Made by a program: the position numbers and the translations under genes. Positions 28,968-39,791 of a DNA stretch of 64,000 nucleotides are shown here, in pieces (position 1 is the first letter of the stretch; every line of letters starts with the position of its first letter). The notes beneath the pieces are model-generated. The model saw only the letters and a list, made by a program, of their open reading frames with translations, was not told the origin of the DNA and made no database searches. This DNA comes from Roseiconus lacunae (GTDB lineage: Bacteria; Planctomycetota; Planctomycetia; Pirellulales; Pirellulaceae), in assembly GCF_008312935.1 (NCBI RefSeq), contig NZ_VSZO01000001.1, positions 496,001 to 560,000 of the forward strand, read 5' to 3'.

Positions 28968-30296
28968 TCAAGCGTCGCCGCTAAGCCGTTTTCGGATCCA
29001 CTCTTTTCGCTTTTGCAAGTCCCGTTCAAACCCGCGTTCGACCGGCTCATAGTATGTTCGGCTGGTTCCGAGGTAGTCTTGTGCGGCAATCCCATCAGGG
29101 CACTCATGACTATAAATGTACCCGTCGCCGCGTCCCTGCTTTGCCGCCGACGTTGAGTGCGAATCCATCAAGTGCTGCGGTACGGCAATCAGTTTGTTGT
29201 CGCGGACATCGCGACGAGCTCGATTGATTGCCACCGTTGACGCATTGCTTTTCGGGGCGAGCGACAAATACGAGACCGTTTGTGACAACATCAGTTGGCT
29301 TTCGGGAAGCCCGACAAACTCACAACCCTGCATGCAGGAAACGGCCAATGGCAGTGCATGCGGGTCGGCATTGCCGATATCTTCGCTGGCCAGGATAACC
29401 AACCGACGACATAGAAAACGAATGTCTTCGCCGCCTTCAAGCATTCGCGCCAACCAATACAGTGCCGCATCGGCATCGCTACCACGAATACTTTTGATCA
29501 TTGCACTGATCAGGTCATAGTGATCATCCCCGGTTCCATCGTACCCGGCGACTCGCTTACCGATTGATTCGGCGGCCGAATCTTCGGTGACCACTGGCGG
29601 GGTATCAGGGCTACTGGCGACCGCAATTTCCAAGGACGTCAGGGCTCGCCGTGCGTCGCCTTCGCAAACATCGGCAAGCAAACGAATCGCGTCGTCGCTG
29701 ATTGCTGGTTGCATGCGGGCGAGACCGCGAGTGCGATCACCGATCGCCCGTCGCAAGACAACTTCGATCTCTTCGGCATCCAAGGTTTGTAGCAAAAACA
29801 CATGACTGCGGCTGATCAATGCCCCGTTGACCGCAAAGTACGGATTGCTGGTCGTCGCACCGATCAACGACACGATTCCCTCTTCGACGTCGGGTAGCAA
29901 TGCGTCTTGTTGACTTTTGCTGAAACGATGAATCTCGTCGATGAACAAGACCGGCGCCGGTTCACCGCTGGCGACCAAGTCTTTCGCCCACGCCAAGGCT
30001 TCGCGGACGTCTTTCACCCCACCGGTAACGGCACTCAGTGGCCGAAACCGGCTGCCGGTTTCCGATGCCAAAAGATTTGCCAAAGTGGTTTTCCCGGTCC
30101 CCGGCGGCCCGGACAAGATGATCGACCCCAGCTTGCCGGCATCGACCATTCGCCGCAACAGTTTCCCAGGCCCTAGGATATGTTGCTGCCCGACGTATTC
30201 TTGCAACGTCTTTGGTCGCATTCGCGCGGCCAGCGGTTTAGCAGAATCCAGATGTGTTGACTCTTCGGCTTCGAATAGGGACGGAGTGTCTGACAT
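28968..30296 (-). CDS. rarA: Replication-associated recombination protein A
   Basis: An AAA+ ATPase of the RarA/MgsA/WRNIP1 family, which acts at stalled or gapped replication forks. The start at ATG 30296 gives 442 residues, the normal family length; a longer frame to 30545 adds unrelated sequence. Walker A is GPPGTGKT at 63-70 and Walker B is VLFIDEIHRF at about 116-125. The sensor GATTSNPYF follows, then the C-terminal tetramerisation region ending in the characteristic HECPDGIAAQDYL and ERGFERDLQKRKEWI. It is divergent from the DUF1499 gene, with start codons 37 bases apart. Confidence 0.95.
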   Translation of the reverse strand: MSDTPSLFEAEESTHLDSAKPLAARMRPKTLQEYVGQQHILGPGKLLRRMVDAGKLGSIILSGPPGTGKTTLANLLASETGSRFRPLSAVTGGVKDVREALAWAKDLVASGEPAPVLFIDEIHRFSKSQQDALLPDVEEGIVSLIGATTSNPYFAVNGALISRSHVFLLQTLDAEEIEVVLRRAIGDRTRGLARMQPAISDDAIRLLADVCEGDARRALTSLEIAVASSPDTPPVVTEDSAAESIGKRVAGYDGTGDDHYDLISAMIKSIRGSDADAALYWLARMLEGGEDIRFLCRRLVILASEDIGNADPHALPLAVSCMQGCEFVGLPESQLMLSQTVSYLSLAPKSNASTVAINRARRDVRDNKLIAVPQHLMDSHSTSAAKQGRGDGYIYSHECPDGIAAQDYLGTSRTYYEPVERGFERDLQKRKEWIRKRLSGDA

Positions 30297-30333
30297 GTCG
30301 ATGAATGAATCCCGTTTCGAAGTACCACGGTAA

Positions 30334-30825
30334 ATGAAGATGATCGGATGGATCGCGTTGGCAATCACCGCAACCATTTTGGCGGCGATCGCCTGGCGTG
30401 TCGATGATTGGAGTCGCGACTGGACCGAAAACACGGCCCAATTAAGCGACGACGCAAGCCAACCCGAACTTCGCCCGGTGCGATGGGATGGATCGGCCGA
30501 ACAGGCGGAGTCGAGAATTTGTTCATGGGTGGAAACCAAACGCAACTGGCAAGTGATCGGGCCCCAAGATCAAGACGCAATCCCCGATTCCCAGCCGACG
30601 TCCGACGACCAGCAATCCGAGAAAAATCGGACGCTGCATCTGACCCGTAGCACATCCGTATTTCGCTTCGTCGACGATCTGTTTGTAACAATCATTCCGA
30701 ATCCCAATGGCAACGGCTGCCGAATCGAAGCGACCAGCGAATCGCGATTAGGGAAAGGCGATCTCGGGCAAAACCCGCGGAACCTGATCGAACTAACGAA
30801 GGGAATCACGCCCCCTCTCAAGTAA
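30334..30825 (+). CDS. DUF1499-family membrane-anchored protein
   Basis: A 163-residue protein with one N-terminal transmembrane helix (MIGWIALAITATILAAIAW). The C-terminal half reads as DUF1499: a strand pair around FRFVDDLFVTIIP, then the family signature RIEATSESRLGKGDLGQNPR. The family has no established biochemical role. It is transcribed away from rarA across a short shared upstream region, and no other linkage is evident. Confidence 0.75.
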   Translation: MKMIGWIALAITATILAAIAWRVDDWSRDWTENTAQLSDDASQPELRPVRWDGSAEQAESRICSWVETKRNWQVIGPQDQDAIPDSQPTSDDQQSEKNRTLHLTRSTSVFRFVDDLFVTIIPNPNGNGCRIEATSESRLGKGDLGQNPRNLIELTKGITPPLK

Positions 30826-31028
30826 GTGCGTCCGCGTTTTTGCCATGTCAGACACAGTCGTGGCAATCCGCTAATAAATGGCGGCGGATTCATCACAACT
30901 GTCCAAATGCCACACGGAAGAGTCGTTCAATCATGCCGCTGGCGCCGAAACATTAGGCGACGCCTGGGAGGTGATCAGCTAAAATAGAACGAGCGGCCCA
31001 CGCTCCCACCCCCGCCAGCCTACCCAAC

Positions 31029-34000
31029 ATGCACCACCGATTGATGCCCATGCGTCTCATCGCGGCTTGTGACTTGATCGTTGCCTTCGTCATTGCGACG
31101 CTCGCGAATCAGCCCCCACTCGCCGCCGCGACCAGTGGCCCCGACAAAAAAGACGTTGAGCGTTCTTCCGAGCCGCTTGATTTTGGCCGCGATGTTCGGC
31201 CGATTCTGTCGGACCATTGTTTCGCGTGCCACGGCCCAGACGAACACGATCGCCGCGGCGGATTGCGGCTCGATCAAGCCGACGGCGTTGACTCGGTGAT
31301 CGAAGCCGGACATCCGGAAGAGAGCGAGTTGGTACGTCGACTGTACAGCGAAGACGAATTAATGCCGCCACAAGAATACGGTAAGCCTTTGTCCAAGGAG
31401 CAAAAGGCGATCCTAGAACGCTGGGTCAGCGAAGGTGGCGAATTCCAAGGGCACTGGGCATTTCAAGCCCCCACCAAAGCCGCGGTCCCGACTGGAACAG
31501 AGAATGCCATTGACCATTTCATCGAATCGCGAATCACCAAAGCCGGTTTAAAGGCAAACGGCATGGCGTCTTCGGAGGCGTTGCTTCGGCGGGTCACACT
31601 CGGCCTGACCGGCCTGCCGCCAAGCCGTGAACAAATTGAACGTGTCCGTCGTGGAGAGTTTGATTACGAACGACTGGTCGATGAACTCCTTGCGTCACCT
31701 GCCTTCGGCCAACACTTCGGACGCTACTGGTTGGATCTGGTTCGCTACGCCGACACGCACGGCTTGCACCTCGACAATTATCGCGAGATGTGGCCCTACC
31801 GTGATTGGGTGATCGATGCGATCAACAAGAATTTGCCATACGACCAATTCATCACCGAACAACTCGCGGGCGATTTACTACCCGATGCGACACTCTCACA
31901 GCAGATCGCCAGTGGATTCAATCGTTTGAACGTAACGACCAACGAAGGCGGCTCAATTTACGAAGAAGTTTTCGCCCGCAATGTGATCGACCGTACCGAC
32001 TCGTTCGGAACAATCTTCTTAGGCCTGACAACACAATGCGCAGTTTGCCACGACCATAAGTTCGACCCGATCACGCAAAAAGATTATTACTCGTTGAGCG
32101 CGTTTTTCAACAGTTTGGACGGGCGAGCGATGGATGGGAACAAGAAAGATCACCCTCCAGTCGTTCAGGTCCCCAGCGAACAGCAACTGGCCCAGTTAGC
32201 CGATTTTGATCGACAAATTGAGGAACTAGAACGGGAAATGGAAGGGGAGATCGAAACCGTCGATCAAGCCCAACGACAATGGGAACTCTCGCTGCAAGAC
32301 TCTCCCGAGCAAGCATCCGAAACGGGGTTGCAACGGCTGATTCCTAAACAAGCGAATGCGAAAGACGGCGGCGAACTGAAGGTCGATGACGCCGGAGTTG
32401 TCTATTCCGATCAACCCGCGAAAAACAAGAATACACTTTGGGTCGAAATCCCCATCGCGAACCTCTCTACGGAACAAGCCTGGCAAACAGTGGTGATGGA
32501 TGTGTTGCCAGACCCCAAGACGAATCGCGCCGGGGTATCCGCCAACGGCAATGCCGTCCTAACCGAGTTCACCGTCGAGGCGTTCTTGGAAAACGAATGG
32601 CAACCGATCGCGATCAATGATGCCATCGCAGATATCGAACAGCAAGGCGGTGATTTCAAAGTCACCAATGCGATCGATGGGCGTCGGGACGGAGCCGGCT
32701 GGGCGATCGGTGGTCACCAAACCGCGGGCGGCAGAAGCGTTCAATTCGGGCTTCCCGACCTGCAGTCGACGCTGAAACTTGGCCCGAGCAAACTTCGGTT
32801 TACCTTGGATTTTCGCTCGGTCTACACGGCCCATCAATTCTATGCGATGAAATTCAGCCTGACCGATCAAGCCCCGCAGGTCAGCCGCGACGACTGGATC
32901 ACGCTGGGACCAATTTATAGCGCCGGCCCATTTGCAGTGGAAAGCTCGGCACCGGGTTATTCGCGTGTGTTCGTGTCTGAACAACGAAAGTTCGACCCGG
33001 AAGAAACGTTCAAGTATCGCGATCAAGAAGTGAAATGGACCGCCCGTCCGGATTGGTCCCCCGTCGCGGTTCACACGTTGCCAATCAACGATGATTCTGT
33101 CGCGGTCAATGTGCTGTACCAAAAGCTGACGTCGCCAAAGGAACAAACCATCGACCTATTGCTTGGTAGCAGTGATGGGCACGTCGTCTATCTGAACAAC
33201 CGTCGCTTGCAGATCACAAAGGCGGTCGGACCGATCAATCCACTCTCACAGACGTACGCGTTGGAGCTTCGCAAAGGCGTCAACGATCTGTACATCAAGA
33301 CGGTATCGGAATCGCGTCCTGCCCAAGTTGCGTTCGCATATCGATCGCCCGCGATACCGGTGCCGAAGCAATTCGCCGATGTTGTCTCGCAAGATGCCAG
33401 TGAGCGTAGTGACGCCGAGAACCAATCGATTCGTACGTACTATCGCAAAGTCGTATGCGAGCATCCCGATTGGACGGCGTTGCAAGACATGGTGCGTGGC
33501 TTGGAAAAAGCCAAGGAAAACGTCCGCAATGAAATCCCGACGACGTTGGTTTGGAAAGAACTAGACAAACCACGCGACGCCCATATTTTAGTTCGCGGCC
33601 AATACGATCAACCTGGGGAACAAGTCACTCGCGACGTTCCTCAGTTCTTGCCATCAATGGAAGAAGGCCTTCCGCGGGACCGACTCGGTCTGGCCAAGTG
33701 GCTGACCGCACCGGGGCATCCGTTGACTGCTCGCGTCACCGTCAACCGCGTTTGGCAATGGCTCTTTGGATCGGGCTTGGTCAAGTCGAGCGAAGACTTC
33801 GGCAGTCAGGGAAATCCGCCGAGCCATCCTGAATTGCTCGATTGGTTGGCCGTCGACTTCCAAGAGAATGGCTGGGACATGAAGCGGCTGATCAAACAGA
33901 TGGTTACCAGTAAGACCTATCGGCGTGACGCGACGGTGATGGCAGAGCAGCTATCGGTTGATCCAGGCAACCGGTTGTTCGCCCGCGGGCCTCGATTCAG

Positions 34001-34631
34001 ACTCGACGCCGAAGTTCTTCGTGATCAAGCGTTATCGCTGGCCGGGCTACTCAACGAGCAACCGACCGGACCGAGCGTCAAACCACCTCAGCCGTCGGGG
34101 TTGTGGTACGCCGTCGGTTACACCCGCAGTAACACCGCGAACTTCAAGGCTGACACAGAACCGGAAAAACGTTTGCGACGCAGCGTGTACATTTTTTGGA
34201 AACGGACTAGCCCGCCGCCGCAGATGTCAACCTTTGACGCGCCCAGCCGCGAGTCCTGCATCGCGCGACGCGAACGCACCAACACGCCGCTACAAGCATT
34301 GGTGCTGATGAACGAGAACCAATACCTCAAGGCGGCCAAGCACTTGTCCCAACGAACGTTCCGCACCCAACGAGAAGCGGACGACGCATCGCGTTTGACA
34401 TGGATGTTCGAAACGGTCACCGCGAGACCGCCGAGTGATCACGAAGCGAAAGAACTGATGAGTCTACTTTCGAATCTCCGCTCGTATTACCGCGAAGACG
34501 TCGACGCGGCGTCAGAATTACTTTCCGTGGTCGACGAGACGTTACTCGACGAGACCACTGCCGATGAGCAAGCGGCGTGGATGATGGTGGCGAGCACGCT
34601 GCTAAACTTGGACGAAACAGTCAACAACTAA
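31029..34631 (+). CDS. Planctomycete cytochrome protein with DUF1549 and DUF1553 domains
   Basis: A 1,200-residue exported protein with a hydrophobic signal segment at about residues 8-35. The N-terminal planctomycete cytochrome domain has CFACH at 64-68 and the GGLRLDQAD strand. DUF1549 follows ([30 protein letters not shown], and a further haem-like [11 protein letters not shown] near residue 337). A central beta-rich region comes next, then DUF1553 ([32 protein letters not shown], and [21 protein letters not shown]). Such proteins are abundant in planctomycetes and usually precede a DUF1501 gene, as here 25 nt downstream. A periplasmic role in polymer degradation has been suggested in general, but the reaction is unknown. 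Confidence 0.93.
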   Translation: MHHRLMPMRLIAACDLIVAFVIATLANQPPLAAATSGPDKKDVERSSEPLDFGRDVRPILSDHCFACHGPDEHDRRGGLRLDQADGVDSVIEAGHPEESELVRRLYSEDELMPPQEYGKPLSKEQKAILERWVSEGGEFQGHWAFQAPTKAAVPTGTENAIDHFIESRITKAGLKANGMASSEALLRRVTLGLTGLPPSREQIERVRRGEFDYERLVDELLASPAFGQHFGRYWLDLVRYADTHGLHLDNYREMWPYRDWVIDAINKNLPYDQFITEQLAGDLLPDATLSQQIASGFNRLNVTTNEGGSIYEEVFARNVIDRTDSFGTIFLGLTTQCAVCHDHKFDPITQKDYYSLSAFFNSLDGRAMDGNKKDHPPVVQVPSEQQLAQLADFDRQIEELEREMEGEIETVDQAQRQWELSLQDSPEQASETGLQRLIPKQANAKDGGELKVDDAGVVYSDQPAKNKNTLWVEIPIANLSTEQAWQTVVMDVLPDPKTNRAGVSANGNAVLTEFTVEAFLENEWQPIAINDAIADIEQQGGDFKVTNAIDGRRDGAGWAIGGHQTAGGRSVQFGLPDLQSTLKLGPSKLRFTLDFRSVYTAHQFYAMKFSLTDQAPQVSRDDWITLGPIYSAGPFAVESSAPGYSRVFVSEQRKFDPEETFKYRDQEVKWTARPDWSPVAVHTLPINDDSVAVNVLYQKLTSPKEQTIDLLLGSSDGHVVYLNNRRLQITKAVGPINPLSQTYALELRKGVNDLYIKTVSESRPAQVAFAYRSPAIPVPKQFADVVSQDASERSDAENQSIRTYYRKVVCEHPDWTALQDMVRGLEKAKENVRNEIPTTLVWKELDKPRDAHILVRGQYDQPGEQVTRDVPQFLPSMEEGLPRDRLGLAKWLTAPGHPLTARVTVNRVWQWLFGSGLVKSSEDFGSQGNPPSHPELLDWLAVDFQENGWDMKRLIKQMVTSKTYRRDATVMAEQLSVDPGNRLFARGPRFRLDAEVLRDQALSLAGLLNEQPTGPSVKPPQPSGLWYAVGYTRSNTANFKADTEPEKRLRRSVYIFWKRTSPPPQMSTFDAPSRESCIARRERTNTPLQALVLMNENQYLKAAKHLSQRTFRTQREADDASRLTWMFETVTARPPSDHEAKELMSLLSNLRSYYREDVDAASELLSVVDETLLDETTADEQAAWMMVASTLLNLDETVNN

Positions 34632-34656
34632 GCGAACCGCAGCAAAAAAACGAGCG

Positions 34657-36132
34657 ATGAATTTAGATCAACAACAACGACTAGCGATGACGCGGCGTTC
34701 CCTATTTTCGCGATCCGCCGCAGGCCTTGGTGTTGCCGCGCTCTCGTCACTTGACGCCCGGCTTGCCAACGCTTCGCCGAAAAACAGCATCACGCCACAT
34801 CCGACACCGGGCGGATTGCCGAACTTGCCGCACCACGCCCCAAAGGCTAAGCGAGCGATTTATCTGTTCATGTCAGGTGCTCCGAGCCAAATGGACATGT
34901 GGGACCATAAGCCCGCGATGGCCGAGTGGTTTGATAAAGACCTGCCTGAATCGATCCGAATGGGCCAACGTTTGACCACCATGACCAGTGGGCAATCACG
35001 ATTCCCGATCGCTCCAAGCATCTACAAGTTTGCCCCTCACGGTGACAACGGAACCCTTGTCAGCGAACTCTTGCCGGAGACCGCCAAGCAAGTTGACAAC
35101 CTTGCGCTGATACGATCGATGCATACCGAGGCGATCAATCACGACCCGGCGATCACGTATATCTGCACTGGCGATCAATTGCCCGGTAAGGCAAGTCTTG
35201 GGTCATGGTTGAACTACGGTCTGGGAACCGAAAACGAGAACCTTCCCGCGTTCTTGGTCATGACCGCGTCGTGGACGGGACGCAAGGAAGCCCAAGCGCT
35301 CTACAACCGGTTGTGGGGCAGCGGGTTCTTGCCCAGTAAGTACCAAGGCGTTGCACTTCGCAGCAGTGGTGACCCAGTGCTGTACCTGTCCGACCCGAAA
35401 GGTGTCAGCCCAGGCGTCCGGCGGCAAATGCTCGACTCGCTTTCTCGATTGAATCAAATGACCGCCGATTCGATCGGTGATCCTGAAACACAGGCACGAA
35501 TCGCGCAGTACGAAATGGCCTTTCGGATGCAAACCAGCGTTCCAGATTTGGCCGACATTAGCGACGAGCCCCAGTACATCCTGGACCTCTATGGCCCCGA
35601 CGTGACGACCCCAGGAACATTCGCGCACTGCTGCTTGATGTCGCGGCGGATGGCCGAACGTGGCGTGCGTTTTACCCAGATCTTTCATCGTGGCTGGGAC
35701 CAGCATGGCAACCTCCCTAAAGACCTTCCAAATCAGTGCCGTGATATCGATCGCCCAAGTTCGGCGCTGCTGACGGACCTGCGGCAACGCGGCATGCTGG
35801 ATGACACGCTAGTCGTCTGGGGGGGCGAATTCGGGCGAACGATTTATTGCCAAGGCAAACTGACCCAGAAAACCTATGGCCGTGACCATCACCCCAAGTG
35901 CTTCACCGTCTGGCTAGCCGGCGGCGGCGTCCAAGGTGGTGTTGTCCACGGAGAGACGGATGAGTTCAGCTACAACATCACCAAAGATCCGGTTCACATC
36001 CGTGACTTGAATGCCACGATTTTGCATTTGATGGGCATCGATGCGAATCGATTCACCTTCGCTTTCAAAGGGCTCGATCAGCGACTAACGGGCGTCGAAG
36101 GCGGGCAAGTGGTAAACGAGATCCTGGCGTGA
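34657..36132 (+). CDS. DUF1501 exported protein (sulfatase/phosphatase-like fold)
   Basis: A 491-residue protein with a twin-arginine signal ([19 protein letters not shown]). DUF1501 features follow: [20 protein letters not shown] near the start, [26 protein letters not shown], and [16 protein letters not shown] with [18 protein letters not shown] near the end. These resemble alkaline phosphatase/sulfatase-superfamily metal-site motifs (Asp, His-Asp, Asp-His-His). It belongs with the preceding DUF1549/DUF1553 gene. Its stop codon overlaps the GTG of the permease gene as GTGA. Confidence 0.93.
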   Translation: MNLDQQQRLAMTRRSLFSRSAAGLGVAALSSLDARLANASPKNSITPHPTPGGLPNLPHHAPKAKRAIYLFMSGAPSQMDMWDHKPAMAEWFDKDLPESIRMGQRLTTMTSGQSRFPIAPSIYKFAPHGDNGTLVSELLPETAKQVDNLALIRSMHTEAINHDPAITYICTGDQLPGKASLGSWLNYGLGTENENLPAFLVMTASWTGRKEAQALYNRLWGSGFLPSKYQGVALRSSGDPVLYLSDPKGVSPGVRRQMLDSLSRLNQMTADSIGDPETQARIAQYEMAFRMQTSVPDLADISDEPQYILDLYGPDVTTPGTFAHCCLMSRRMAERGVRFTQIFHRGWDQHGNLPKDLPNQCRDIDRPSSALLTDLRQRGMLDDTLVVWGGEFGRTIYCQGKLTQKTYGRDHHPKCFTVWLAGGGVQGGVVHGETDEFSYNITKDPVHIRDLNATILHLMGIDANRFTFAFKGLDQRLTGVEGGQVVNEILA

Positions 36133-37655
36133 GCGAAAGCGTTAACAATCCTTTCGAAGCATCGCATGTAGACCAACCGAGGGACGACGTCACCGGAACC
36201 GTCACACCAACCCTAGGCCCCTTCTCGGCCGGGGCAATTGTCGCGGCCAGCATGATCGGTGCGGGGGTGTACACGACGAGCGGATGGACACTCGCTGACC
36301 TGGGGTCACCTACCCAAGTCGTTTTGGCATGGGCCATCGGCGGTGCGATCGCGATTTGTGGCGCAATTTGTTACGGCGGACTCGCACAACGTTTTACCGA
36401 ATCGGGTGGCGAGTATTTGTTCTTGGCCCGCGCCGTGCATCCGTCTGCCGGAATGATGGCTGGATGGGTATCGTTGCTGGCAGGGTTCGCCGGTGCGATG
36501 GCCTTCGCCGCCAGCACGTTCGAATCGTACCTTCGAGAAACCGGCTGGCCGGCGCTAGAGAGACTCCCCGAACGCTGCATCGCGATTGGCCTGGTTTTAA
36601 TCGCCGCCAGCGTCCATAGCGTTGGACTGCATCCGGGGACGCGAGTCCAAAATGCCGTCGTCGTGATGAAGTTCATGATGATCGGCCTATTCATCATGCT
36701 CGCCTTGGCCAACCTGCCGAACTGGGAAGGCTTTACGGGCCACGCCGGCTCTGGCAATCAAGCAAACAGTGCAACCCCAGGCGGAAGTATCGCGACGGTC
36801 GACACCAGCCACGATCGAATCGATGAAGCCCCGGAGGCGCCATCACCATTTGCGTCAATATTGGCATTCGCAAACGCGTTGACCTGGATTTCGCTCAGCT
36901 ACAGCGGATTCAACGCGGCCGTTTATATGACTGGCGAGATAAAAAATCCTCGCCGAAATGTCCCCCGAGCGATGTTGTATGCGACGCTGATTGTGACCGT
37001 CATTTATGTCGCGCTGAATGCAATCTTTGTGTTCGCACCGGCAGCCGCACGGGTGACAGCCCAGCCGAATGTCGCGACAGCCGCTGCGGCGGCCATCGGA
37101 GAGCAGCTGACGGCAAGCGGCAGTGGAATCGGCCGTTACATTAGCCCTTTGGTGCGAATCGCAATCCTTACCGGATTAGCCACATCGGTGCTTGCGCTAA
37201 CCCAGACCGGACCACGCGTTTATCAAAAGATGGCCTCCGACGGGTTACTACCATCGTTCCTTCGCGGTCATTTGGGCGACCGCCATGACGGGGTTGGCTT
37301 GAACCTCCGTCCGGCGATACTCACCCAGGCGGTGTTGGGATGCCTCGTGATCGGCATTGCAACGCTTCGCCAGCAATTAGACTACCTAGGACTCACACTC
37401 TCGGTGTGTGCGGCACTTTGTGGGGCATTGGTCTTCGTCGTTCATCGGCAAGACGCCCCGGTGCTTCCACGATGGGCTTTTCCTTGGGTCCCGGTCGTCT
37501 ACGTGTTCGGCACCTTGATGATTGCTACACTGACGGCTGTACGGGTACCCGTGCAGGGCACTGTAGGACTAGGCACACTCTCGTTAGGCGTGATTGCATA
37601 CTGGCTGTCACGCTTGTTGTGGGGTAGTCGGGCGTCGGGGGATCGACGAAACTGA
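36129..37655 (+). CDS. APC-superfamily amino acid/polyamine permease
   Basis: A 508-residue polytopic inner-membrane transporter with roughly twelve hydrophobic segments. The first helix holds [18 protein letters not shown], the unwound GxG region of APC transporters. [20 protein letters not shown] and [33 protein letters not shown] are likewise family signatures. The substrate cannot be told; amino acids or polyamines are typical. The GTG start overlaps the DUF1501 stop, implying translational coupling to a set of genes that normally has no permease. Confidence 0.9.
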   Translation: MSESVNNPFEASHVDQPRDDVTGTVTPTLGPFSAGAIVAASMIGAGVYTTSGWTLADLGSPTQVVLAWAIGGAIAICGAICYGGLAQRFTESGGEYLFLARAVHPSAGMMAGWVSLLAGFAGAMAFAASTFESYLRETGWPALERLPERCIAIGLVLIAASVHSVGLHPGTRVQNAVVVMKFMMIGLFIMLALANLPNWEGFTGHAGSGNQANSATPGGSIATVDTSHDRIDEAPEAPSPFASILAFANALTWISLSYSGFNAAVYMTGEIKNPRRNVPRAMLYATLIVTVIYVALNAIFVFAPAAARVTAQPNVATAAAAAIGEQLTASGSGIGRYISPLVRIAILTGLATSVLALTQTGPRVYQKMASDGLLPSFLRGHLGDRHDGVGLNLRPAILTQAVLGCLVIGIATLRQQLDYLGLTLSVCAALCGALVFVVHRQDAPVLPRWAFPWVPVVYVFGTLMIATLTAVRVPVQGTVGLGTLSLGVIAYWLSRLLWGSRASGDRRN

Positions 37656-37731
37656 CGTTGCTGTGCGTAGATCGAGGCGGACCTCGCGCGGCTTGCTAAT
37701 CACGAGAGCCTTTTTCGAAACAGATTTGCAC

Positions 37732-38871
37732 ATGAGATACGCATTTCGGCTAGCTGAGCTGCTGGGCCACACCCCTGACCGTCGCAAACGTCCGGGAACG
37801 ATTAAATCGATCGTCGAACACACCGGACTGGATCGCCATCAGGTTGCTTCGCTTTTGAAAAACGAAGCCAAATACATTCCACTCGATGCGTTGTCACGCC
37901 TGTGCGATTACTTGATCGATCAAGGTCACGCGACCGCCGAACAATTGCCCGGTGCCTTGTTCGCGGTCAACCCCGAGAACTTTTGGGAGCTGATCGCCCG
38001 TCGCAATGAAATCGAGATCATCGTTGGCGTTCGTGCGACCGACGCCAACGCGACCCCCGAAGGCGCCTCGGTTGTCGCTAGCGATTCGGTTCTGGTCGGT
38101 GAAGTCCTGAGTGGTGTTTCGACTCTCGGCGGAGTTGCCAAGCACAAGGAAACCGAGCCTGGCGAAGAAAAACGCGAAGTCCCGATGCCGGATCGATTCC
38201 AACAAACCCTGGTTTGGAGCCCCGGCCAAGTCGAACCACAAGATGTTCGCCGTCGTGCCGAAGAAGTGTTCGACGGATTTGTTGATGCCACCGGCGATCG
38301 CGGCATGATTTGCGTCGGCAGTATCAAAAGTAATCCGGTGGTCGAGCTGCTATTCTCGGACGTGTTTGGATTCACACCGTTTGTGACCGAAGACGACGTC
38401 GACGATGTCCAGGCTCGCTCGTGCCCGTTCTTCTTGCGTTATCGCGATACCGACCCAAAGCCGGACAGCGCTTCGGCGGGAACCCGGTTGAGCAAGAACG
38501 AAGACGCCCCCGAACCAGGGTTCTATTACGAAAAAGACGACGGAACCTGGGAATTCGCTGGCGGTAAAAACAAAGACACCGCAATGGTGTTCTACATTTA
38601 CCGAGAAGCCCTCGGGCGCCTCGATATGGTGCTCAGCGGTTTCTCCGGTCGCGCCACCCGTTTGTTGGCAAAGACCCTTGCCATTCGCGGTGAAGAATTT
38701 TGGCCGCCGGTCTACGAAAGAGGCGGTGACATCATCGGCGCCTATTTGGTGACGTACGAACAACCCGAAGACACGCAAGGTCGTGACGACGCGTTGTTCA
38801 ATCCCAGCGGGCCGGCCGAAATCATGCCGCTACCGACCGAAGCGATCGCGCGACGAATGGCTCGCCGATAA
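37732..38871 (+). CDS. HTH-domain protein of unknown function
   Basis: ATG 37732 gives 379 residues; a longer frame from 37594 would overlap the permease gene and adds implausible Cys/Arg-rich sequence. The N-terminus reads as a Cro/CI-type helix-turn-helix (IKSIVEHTGLDRHQVASLL, then PLDALSRLCDYLID at about 23-63). The remaining 300 residues form an alpha/beta region (GMICVGSIKSNPVVELLFSDVFGF, MVFYIYREALGRLDMVLSGFSGRATRLLAKTL, GGDIIGAYLVTYE) that I do not recognise. A ligand-sensing regulator is plausible. It lies 76 nt after the permease and 18 nt before a methyltransferase on the same strand. Confidence 0.72.
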   Translation: MRYAFRLAELLGHTPDRRKRPGTIKSIVEHTGLDRHQVASLLKNEAKYIPLDALSRLCDYLIDQGHATAEQLPGALFAVNPENFWELIARRNEIEIIVGVRATDANATPEGASVVASDSVLVGEVLSGVSTLGGVAKHKETEPGEEKREVPMPDRFQQTLVWSPGQVEPQDVRRRAEEVFDGFVDATGDRGMICVGSIKSNPVVELLFSDVFGFTPFVTEDDVDDVQARSCPFFLRYRDTDPKPDSASAGTRLSKNEDAPEPGFYYEKDDGTWEFAGGKNKDTAMVFYIYREALGRLDMVLSGFSGRATRLLAKTLAIRGEEFWPPVYERGGDIIGAYLVTYEQPEDTQGRDDALFNPSGPAEIMPLPTEAIARRMARR

Positions 38872-38889
38872 CGCCTCCGCCACTGCTAG

Positions 38890-39744
38890 GTGCCACTGTT
38901 TGCGATGGGAAAACGCCAAAGCCAACCGAAGAACCTGACCGCTGCCGAACAGGCCGATAAATTTGACCTCTATCAACGGTCGGTGCAAACACCCGAGCAC
39001 GAGGTCGAGTTCTTCGAACAGGCATATCGCGAAGCCTACAATCGCAAACCCATTACCCTTCGCGAGGATTTCTGTGGCACCTTTGCGGTCTGCTGCGAAT
39101 GGGCGAAATCCAGCAAACGACGAACCGCGATCGGTGTCGACCTGTGCAGCGAAACGCTGCAGTGGGGCAGAGACCATAACTTGGCACTGTTGACTTCCGA
39201 GCAACAACAGCGAGTCCGACTACTCGAACAAGACGTTCGCGATGGCAACACCGAACCGGTCGATGTACTCGCCGCCCAAAATTTTTCGTTTTGGATCTTC
39301 AAGACACGGCGCGAGGTGATTGAGTACTTCAAGACCGCCCGTTCACACCTCGCCGAACGCGGCATCATGGTGATGGACATGATGGGCGGTGGTGAATGTT
39401 ACACCGAACGACACACCGACAAGCGAACAATCAAGAAAGGCAAAAAGGGCTTTGCCTATCACTGGACCCAGGAATCTTTCAATCCGATCACGGCCGATGC
39501 GTCGTTTTCGATCTCATTCAAATTTCCCGACGGTAGTAAGCTCAAACGAGCTTTTGAATACCACTGGCGGTTCTGGACGATCCCCGAAGTCCGTGAGATG
39601 CTGGCGGAAGCCGGCTTCCGCGAAACTCAAGTCTACTGGGAACGCGAAAACGAAGAAGACCCTGAGCTCGACGGCGGCTGGTATCGCTGCGGCGCCGCCG
39701 ACAGCGATCCCAGCTGGATCTGCTACATCGTCGCGATCAAATAA
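38890..39744 (+). CDS. Class I SAM-dependent methyltransferase
   Basis: A 284-residue methyltransferase if GTG 38890 is used, or 279 from ATG 38905. Motif I is the variant LREDFCGTFAVCCEWAK, followed by the acidic strand AIGVDLCSETLQWG; motif II-III reads DVLAAQNFSFWIFKTR and GIMVMDMMGG. The C-terminal part has FEYHWRFWTIPEVREMLAEAGF, resembling small-molecule methyltransferases. The substrate is unknown. It probably forms a unit with the HTH gene 18 nt upstream and is convergent with the DUF3500 gene. Confidence 0.85.
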   Translation: MPLFAMGKRQSQPKNLTAAEQADKFDLYQRSVQTPEHEVEFFEQAYREAYNRKPITLREDFCGTFAVCCEWAKSSKRRTAIGVDLCSETLQWGRDHNLALLTSEQQQRVRLLEQDVRDGNTEPVDVLAAQNFSFWIFKTRREVIEYFKTARSHLAERGIMVMDMMGGGECYTERHTDKRTIKKGKKGFAYHWTQESFNPITADASFSISFKFPDGSKLKRAFEYHWRFWTIPEVREMLAEAGFRETQVYWERENEEDPELDGGWYRCGAADSDPSWICYIVAIK

Positions 39745-39791
39745 CTTTCAGCGTTCAATCGATCTCGAAAGCCGCCGCGACGTTCAAAAAA

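Noticed and set aside
37594-37731. N-terminal extension of the HTH gene
   Set aside because: It overlaps the permease gene and encodes Cys/Arg-rich sequence unlike the protein.
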